Shown here one piece after another: positions 6,001 to 8,856 of a stretch of DNA of 8,856 bases. This DNA comes from Haloquadratum sp. J07HQX50 (GTDB taxonomy: Archaea > Halobacteriota > Halobacteria > Halobacteriales > Haloferacaceae), in assembly GCA_000416005.1 (NCBI GenBank), contig KE356563.1, positions 801,217-810,072 of the forward strand, in the 5' to 3' direction. Both the position numbers and the translations under genes were made by a program. Position 1 is the stretch's first letter. Each line of letters starts with the position of its first letter. The notes beneath the pieces were generated by a model that saw nothing but the letters and a program-made list of their open reading frames with translations, searched no databases and was not told where the DNA came from.

Positions 6001-6453
6001 TCAGCGGATTGAGTCATGAAGGAGTGAATTAGGGTCGCTCCCATCAATCGAGCTGGTGAGTTTTTGCTGAGTTTCAAGTCCTGCCTGGTACCGTGAAATG
6101 ATCTCTGATTGATGCCGAGGACATGCCGGGATTGCCACCATCCCATCACCGATCTGAATCACCGGATGTCCGGGTTCGTATGGGGCTAGCTGGCACCCAG
6201 GACATGAAATTCCTCCAGCAGGATAGTACTCAAGTCGTTCGGCAGAATCACTTGTCGTTAATCCGCAAATGGAACTAAACTGGTCACCATGAGTATCACA
6301 ACTGATCATCGGTATTGTGAGATTATCGATTATAAAGAATGAGATGCTTTCTCGCTGTGCAGATTCTAAAGCTTCTCGACATTCATCACAGCCGATATTC
6401 GCCTGTGCAAGAAACTCGCCTTCCTGTGCCGACGGTGTCTCTGCGGAGCGCAT
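6001..6453 (-). CDS. Small protein with two Cys2/Cys-His zinc-type modules, function unknown
   Basis: I do not recognise this 150-residue protein. It contains two copies of the same spacing pattern: C22-x2-C25 with C52-x2-H55, and C84-x2-C87 with C111-x2-H114, so the metal-ligand pairs are separated by 26 and 23 residues. One more cysteine, C63, lies between. This suggests two treble-clef or ribbon-like zinc sites produced by duplication. No signal peptide or membrane segment is visible, so it is probably cytoplasmic. The acidic composition is typical of haloarchaea. A TATA-like box about 30 bases upstream of 6453 supports the start. It is flanked by relic DNA on both sides and appears to be transcribed alone. 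DNA, RNA or protein binding are possible; none can be read from the sequence. Confidence 0.8.
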   Translation of the reverse strand: MRSAETPSAQEGEFLAQANIGCDECREALESAQRESISFFIIDNLTIPMISCDTHGDQFSSICGLTTSDSAERLEYYPAGGISCPGCQLAPYEPGHPVIQIGDGMVAIPACPRHQSEIISRYQAGLETQQKLTSSIDGSDPNSLLHDSIR

Positions 6454-6477
6454 GTATTATATAATGTGGCCTACAGA

Positions 6478-6494
6478 GGTATATATGATATCAT
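6478..6494 (-). promoter_or_regulatory. TATA-like box and palindrome upstream of the zinc-module gene
   Basis: The minus strand reads CATATATACC about 25-34 bases before the ATG at 6453, a leaderless spacing. It overlaps a perfect palindrome, ATGATATCAT (6485-6494); a second, ATTATATAAT (6456-6465), sits just before the start. AT-rich palindromes of this size can be chance. Confidence 0.45.
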
Positions 6495-6526
6495 TAGCCG
6501 TTGCCTCGTCGTCAAGCCCTGTTCGC

Positions 6527-6868
6527 CTGAACTACCCATCAATACTCACCACCTGAAGCTAGGTGGTTGTTTTGACGACGTCTGAGAGGGCCGAAATTAA
6601 CGATTGGGACACGACTCCCGGCTGGCGGGCGGTACACTGGCTCCCATCGTGTCGGCTTCATCCCACGGCTCAAGCCGATTGGCTTTCGCCTCGTCACCGC
6701 GGTAATCCGACCGTCTCTGTTCTTCGGCTCAAAGCTAGTATCAAGAGACCTCTTCAGCCGTGGCGAGATTAGATATTCGTCCTCAAGCAGTTGTTTTGGG
6801 TGAGCTTGTGAGTGGAGAGTTGGAACCGGTCCTGGGCGAGTTTAGAGACCCCGCTCAACCCAGTTGTA
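6527..6868 (-). mobile_element. Gene-less IS200/IS605-type end pair (MITE-like relic), about 340 bases
   Basis: Hairpins sit near both ends. At one end, ACCACCT (6548-6554) pairs with AGGTGGT (6561-6567), close to CTGAACTACCC. At the other, GGG-c-GAG (6834-6840) pairs with CTC-aa-CCC (6854-6861), an imperfect, bulged stem of the kind used as recognition structures by Y1 transposases. A third hairpin, TCGGCTT/AAGCCGA (6652-6658 and 6672-6678), lies inside. From recall, CTGAACTACCC...AGGTGG and GAGTTTAGA...CTCAACCCA resemble the two ends of haloarchaeal TnpB-type elements, which would place the left end at about 6868 and the right end at about 6527. No transposase frame is present; the ORF at 6563-6772 has no recognisable domain. 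The exact boundaries are uncertain. Confidence 0.5.
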
Positions 6869-6908
6869 AGCCGGCCATATCGTGCAATGTGGTATCTTGT
6901 GACTCGCA

Positions 6909-6917
6909 TTTTTTACA
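6909..6917 (+). promoter_or_regulatory. TATA-like box of the small membrane protein gene
   Basis: TTTTTTACA is centred about 27-28 bases before the ATG at 6941, again a leaderless spacing. It resembles the ATTTTACA element before the binding-protein gene. It decides the start at 6941 rather than the in-frame ATG at 6812, which lies inside the mobile-element relic. Confidence 0.5.
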
Positions 6918-6940
6918 ATGACAGCAGCGCTACTGTCTGT

Positions 6941-7177
6941 ATGCACACTCCTGGTCCCGATGCCGATGCTGCATTTCGAACTGGACAAATTATTGCGACA
7001 ATTATTGGATTATCTGCCGTCGGGTTGCTCTGGTACAGTGGGGCCTTTTCATTGTATTTCACTATATACGTGTTATTGTTTCTCTTTCCGATCTATCTGA
7101 TATTATCAGCCGCTGTGTTGAGCGTCTGGTTGGGATATAATACCGACCTGACTCAATTCCAGGCTGAACTCTCCTAA
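6941..7177 (+). CDS. Small two-helix membrane protein, function unknown
   Basis: This 78-residue protein has a short acidic N-terminus (MHTPGPDADAAFRTG), a first membrane helix at about 16-33, a tight turn (YSGAF), a second, longer hydrophobic stretch at about 38-65, and a short polar tail. The compact hairpin topology would place both ends on the same side of the cytoplasmic membrane. I do not recognise a family. The in-frame frame extends upstream to 6812, but that part runs through the IS-like relic and has no membrane or haloarchaeal character, so I use the ATG at 6941, which also has a TATA-like box at the right distance. It stands alone between two mobile-element relics. Confidence 0.6.
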   Translation: MHTPGPDADAAFRTGQIIATIIGLSAVGLLWYSGAFSLYFTIYVLLFLFPIYLILSAAVLSVWLGYNTDLTQFQAELS

Positions 7178-7185
7178 AGCACCTT

Positions 7186-7225
7186 GGGATCAAGTGGTTT
7201 GAGAGACGAACTCGGAGTCATCACG
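7186..7225 (-). repeat. Relic repeat, copy C (minus strand, partial)
   Basis: Read on the minus strand, TGATGAC and then CTCAAACCACTT followed by GATCCC match the end of copy A (TGATGAC, CTCAAACCACTT, TTGACCC), with small indels between. It starts 8 bases after the small membrane gene and lies downstream of the tnpB fragment on the same strand, linking this repeat family to TnpB-type elements. Confidence 0.45.
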
Positions 7226-7244
7226 GAAGTGTTCATCCTCCGTA

Positions 7245-7320
7245 CGAGTGGCTTCCCGTTCCCACAGTCTATTTTAGCCTGATTAGGGCGTTCCGCACAG
7301 AGATACTCCCAAGCCACTCG
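7245..7320. repeat. Perfect 10-bp inverted repeat enclosing 56 bases
   Basis: CGAGTGGCTT (7245-7254) is the exact reverse complement of AAGCCACTCG (7311-7320). Related words recur nearby: a 6-bp hairpin GAGTGG/CCACTC (7533-7549), and the direct repeat CCACTCGCAC at 7314-7323 and 7544-7553. A further stem, TGAGCCA/TGGCTCA, spans 7342-7389. The 453-base gap between the membrane gene and the regulator contains only such repeats and the tnpB fragment. Confidence 0.5.
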
Positions 7321-7471
7321 CACCCTGAACTATACAATCGTTGAGCCACTCTTGAAATCAGGTTGTTTTGAGTCTCAACGGTTGGCTCAGTTGTGGTCGG
7401 TGGCTTCACATTACTCAATACCAGCCATTCTCAGTTCTTATGACTGGAGATCTATTGAGAGGCGGCTCAAT

Positions 7472-7626
7472 TCAATTCAATCCAACTTCTTCAACGCCTT
7501 GCTTCGCAGTCGAAAAACACGGGTTTGTGTCTGAGTGGCCTTTCCACTCGCACTTCATACAGTTGAAACGAGCCTTGTTTCGATTTAATCGACTCGACTC
7601 GTATGCCCGCAGTTCAGACAGGGGAG
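7472..7626 (-). pseudogene. tnpB: tnpB C-terminal zinc-ribbon fragment, frameshifted
   Basis: TnpB proteins of IS200/IS605 elements are RNA-guided nucleases that end in a four-cysteine zinc ribbon. Here the minus strand encodes PCLNCGHTSR (first C-x2-C, coding at 7609-7620) and, in another frame, RLNRNKARFNCMKCEWKG continuing as HSDTN and FSTAKQGVEEVG, then a stop (7472-7474). CxxCGHTSR, a second CxxC and a G-H-x-D-x-N motif are the family signature. A 5-base tandem duplication, GTCGAGTCGA on the minus strand (about 7591-7600), separates the two halves; removing one unit joins them in one frame as GHTSRLNRNKARF. The usual Ala after D-x-N is Pro. The RuvC-like catalytic part is missing: the regulator gene begins (at its 3' end) only five bases further on. 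This is a dead remnant. Confidence 0.75.
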
Positions 7627-7630
7627 AATA

Positions 7631-8290
7631 TCAGTTCTCGCGATTCACTTCTGCAATCGTGGCCGCAATCAAGTTTCGCATCCCGCGTCGTAACCGACCG
7701 CTCATCGCAGTTGAAGAGAGACCCAATGCCCCAGCCACTTCACTCAGCGAGACGTCTCTCGGCTCGCTGAAATACCCTCGATTGAATGCTATCTGTAGCG
7801 CGGTTCGCTGTTCGTCTGTCAGTCCATACGATTCATCACCACCTGCATCTTCATTCGAGTATATCTCGATGATATCGAGACGAATATTTTCTTTTGCAGC
7901 ATACTCCCAGATGCTATTCAGCGCTTGCCGCTCTGGTAATAATAGATGAACGAGCCATCCCTCACTTTTTGTCTTTGTACTCATCAAGAATCCATTCACA
8001 TCTGTCACCACGGTACTGATGAGTTTCGTCTCAGGAGTATGCTCTATATAATAGATACTGGTCTCGTTAGTCCGGTCAACCAACTCGAACTTATCAACAG
8101 TCTCATCAACGTCGAGTAACTGCTCAAGTTCATCTTGGTTGTCGTATTCAATGAGGAATGGAAATACAGTTGAACCAGGATCAGTCGTCCCTTGTGTGAT
8201 GACTTGGATATGGATATCGTCCAGCTGTCGAAGTGTTGGAACCAAAGAGAGCTGTTCATGTTCGATATACACTTTTGCGGTGATTGACAT
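7631..8290 (-). CDS. HTH_10-family transcriptional regulator (bacterio-opsin-activator type)
   Basis: This 219-residue DNA-binding protein belongs to the haloarchaeal regulators that end in an HTH_10 domain, as in Bat. The HTH lies at about 157-210: LTDEQRTALQIAFNRGYF, then EPRDVSLSEVAGALGLS and SGRLRRGMRNLIAATI, a close match to the family. The N-terminal 150 residues (SITAKVYIEHEQLSLVPTL; IEYDNQDELEQLLDVD; GWLVHLLLPERQALNSI) form the mixed alpha/beta sensory region typical of this group; its ligand is unknown. It is divergent from the class V aminotransferase gene with 297 bases between starts, so that gene is a natural candidate target. The stop codon lies only five bases from the tnpB relic, but the C-terminus looks complete. 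Start: the ATG at 8290 gives the standard N-terminus. Confidence 0.93.
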   Translation of the reverse strand: MSITAKVYIEHEQLSLVPTLRQLDDIHIQVITQGTTDPGSTVFPFLIEYDNQDELEQLLDVDETVDKFELVDRTNETSIYYIEHTPETKLISTVVTDVNGFLMSTKTKSEGWLVHLLLPERQALNSIWEYAAKENIRLDIIEIYSNEDAGGDESYGLTDEQRTALQIAFNRGYFSEPRDVSLSEVAGALGLSSTAMSGRLRRGMRNLIAATIAEVNREN

Positions 8291-8389
8291 GGAATTATAA
8301 TTTGGACGCTTAATCCAAGTTGCTATAGCATTACAGACACCTATGCTTAATTTTATCTTCCAACGTTCCTGTCAAGACAGTTCTATGCG

Positions 8390-8545
8390 ATGATGAATAT
8401 GCTCACATACAGTAACATGAGACATTCAGATAGTATCCGCACCCTTACATTCGGAGCCTTGGATACCCTCGAGATGAATGCATATGCTGAAGTGCTATCT
8501 ATCTATGAACCAGAGATATTTACATTGCCTGTGATATACTATTAG
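8390..8545 (+). CDS. Possible 51-residue small ORF upstream of the aminotransferase, doubtful
   Basis: A 51-codon frame starting MMNMLTYSNM and ending FTLPVIYY lies in the gap between the regulator and the aminotransferase, on the aminotransferase strand and 42 bases before its start. No family is recognised, no ribosome-binding site or well-placed TATA box is seen, and the codon use is AT-rich. It may be translated as a leader peptide or may be chance. Otherwise the gap 8291-8587 should hold the divergent promoters; a TATA-like GATATACTATT lies at 8532-8542. Confidence 0.2.
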   Translation: MMNMLTYSNMRHSDSIRTLTFGALDTLEMNAYAEVLSIYEPEIFTLPVIYY

Positions 8546-8587
8546 TATTCAAGGAGCGCATTTCGATGATCATATTCAATTGTATCA

Positions 8588-8856
8588 ATGAGCATGATAC
8601 CGACTGAGCTAAGAGAATCAGTCCCGGCTTTCGATGATGTTCGATACATGAACACTGGTGCGAGCGGCCCGACACCGCGCTCGGTGCTCGAAGCAGGACA
8701 GGCTGAACTTGAGAGCCACGAATGGGAGTCAGCAAGTGATGATGGCCCCTATCCACACGCATTCAATCTCTACGATACGGTTCGCGACTCTATTGCTAGC
8801 TTCATTCAGACAACTTCAGAAGAGATTGCACTTACACAAAGCACGAGCGATGGAAT
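8588..8856 (+). CDS. Class V aminotransferase (cysteine desulfurase-like fold), N-terminal 89 residues, cut by the window end
   Basis: The frame is open from 8588 to the window edge. It encodes the start of a PLP-dependent fold-type I enzyme of the aminotransferase class V group (NifS/SufS/isopenicillin N epimerase-like). Diagnostic features are VRYMNTGASGPTPRSVLEA (18-36), corresponding to the conserved YLNxGxxGPxP segment, and EEIALTQSTSDG (78-89), the loop that in this family precedes the cofactor phosphate-binding site; the PLP lysine would lie far beyond the edge. Starts at 8588 or 8594 are both possible (MSM). A short out-of-frame ATG frame at 8566-8607 follows a GGAG at 8553-8556 and overlaps the start. 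Specific activity (desulfurase, epimerase or aminotransferase) cannot be told from this part. It is divergent from the HTH_10 regulator. Confidence 0.9.
   Translation, partial: MSMIPTELRESVPAFDDVRYMNTGASGPTPRSVLEAGQAELESHEWESASDDGPYPHAFNLYDTVRDSIASFIQTTSEEIALTQSTSDG

Noticed and set aside
6563..6772. 69-residue plus-strand ORF inside the MITE-like segment
   Set aside because: It spans internal hairpins, has no acidic haloarchaeal bias and no domain; probably a chance frame.
6812..7177. 121-residue version of the small membrane protein
   Set aside because: The first 43 residues derive from the mobile-element relic; the promoter-like box favours the ATG at 6941.
7368..7949. 193-residue plus-strand ORF
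   Set aside because: It overlaps the regulator gene and the tnpB fragment, both of which have clear family signatures on the other strand.
1..8856. tRNA, rRNA, CRISPR array or a multi-gene defence system
   Set aside because: No cloverleaf, rRNA-like block, regularly spaced repeats or known defence domains were found on either strand by reading.

Overview
The window reads as chromosome from a halophilic archaeon (class Halobacteria). Evidence: acidic predicted proteins, a twin-arginine lipoprotein signal on the solute-binding protein, an HTH_10 (bacterio-opsin-activator type) regulator, and TATA-like boxes placed about 25-30 bases upstream of several start codons, which implies leaderless mRNAs. 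The base composition looks AT-richer than in most haloarchaea. A Haloquadratum-like organism would fit, but this cannot be proven from the window.

Layout: (1) The 3' end of a short-chain dehydrogenase/reductase, bases 2-304, followed by a hairpin. (2) A gene-free, hairpin-rich stretch, 305-993, that looks like decayed mobile-element DNA. (3) A sugar importer of the CUT2 (ribose/fructose/xylose) type in a split arrangement: a single-domain ATPase (994-1788, minus) is divergent from the permease (1928-2917, plus), and the substrate-binding lipoprotein (3200-4243, plus) follows the permease. The 139-base divergent gap carries two TATA-like boxes and a perfect palindrome between them. (4) Convergent with the binding protein, a Gfo/Idh/MocA oxidoreductase (4442-5527, minus) that strongly resembles haloarchaeal NADP-dependent D-xylose dehydrogenase. 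Together (3) and (4) suggest uptake and first oxidation of a pentose, most likely D-xylose; the adjacent dehydrogenase fragment may belong to the same sugar locus. (5) A second gene-free stretch, 5528-6000, with a diverged copy of a sequence from region (2) and a large imperfect stem-loop. (6) A small protein with two C-x2-C/C-x2-H modules (6001-6453, minus). (7) About 1.1 kb of mobile-element debris, 6527-7626: a roughly 340-base segment with a terminal hairpin at each end (like IS200/IS605 ends without their gene), an orphan two-helix membrane protein (6941-7177), inverted repeats, and a broken tnpB zinc-ribbon fragment whose frame is disrupted by a visible 5-base tandem duplication. (8) An HTH_10 regulator (7631-8290, minus), divergent from the truncated start of a PLP-dependent class V aminotransferase (8588 to the window end), with a doubtful 51-residue ORF between them.

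I do not see a convincing new defence or other multi-gene system. The most noteworthy points are the split importer with its candidate operators, the family of related relic repeats, the datable tnpB frameshift, the orphan membrane protein between element relics, and the duplicated zinc-module protein. No tRNA, rRNA or CRISPR array was found.
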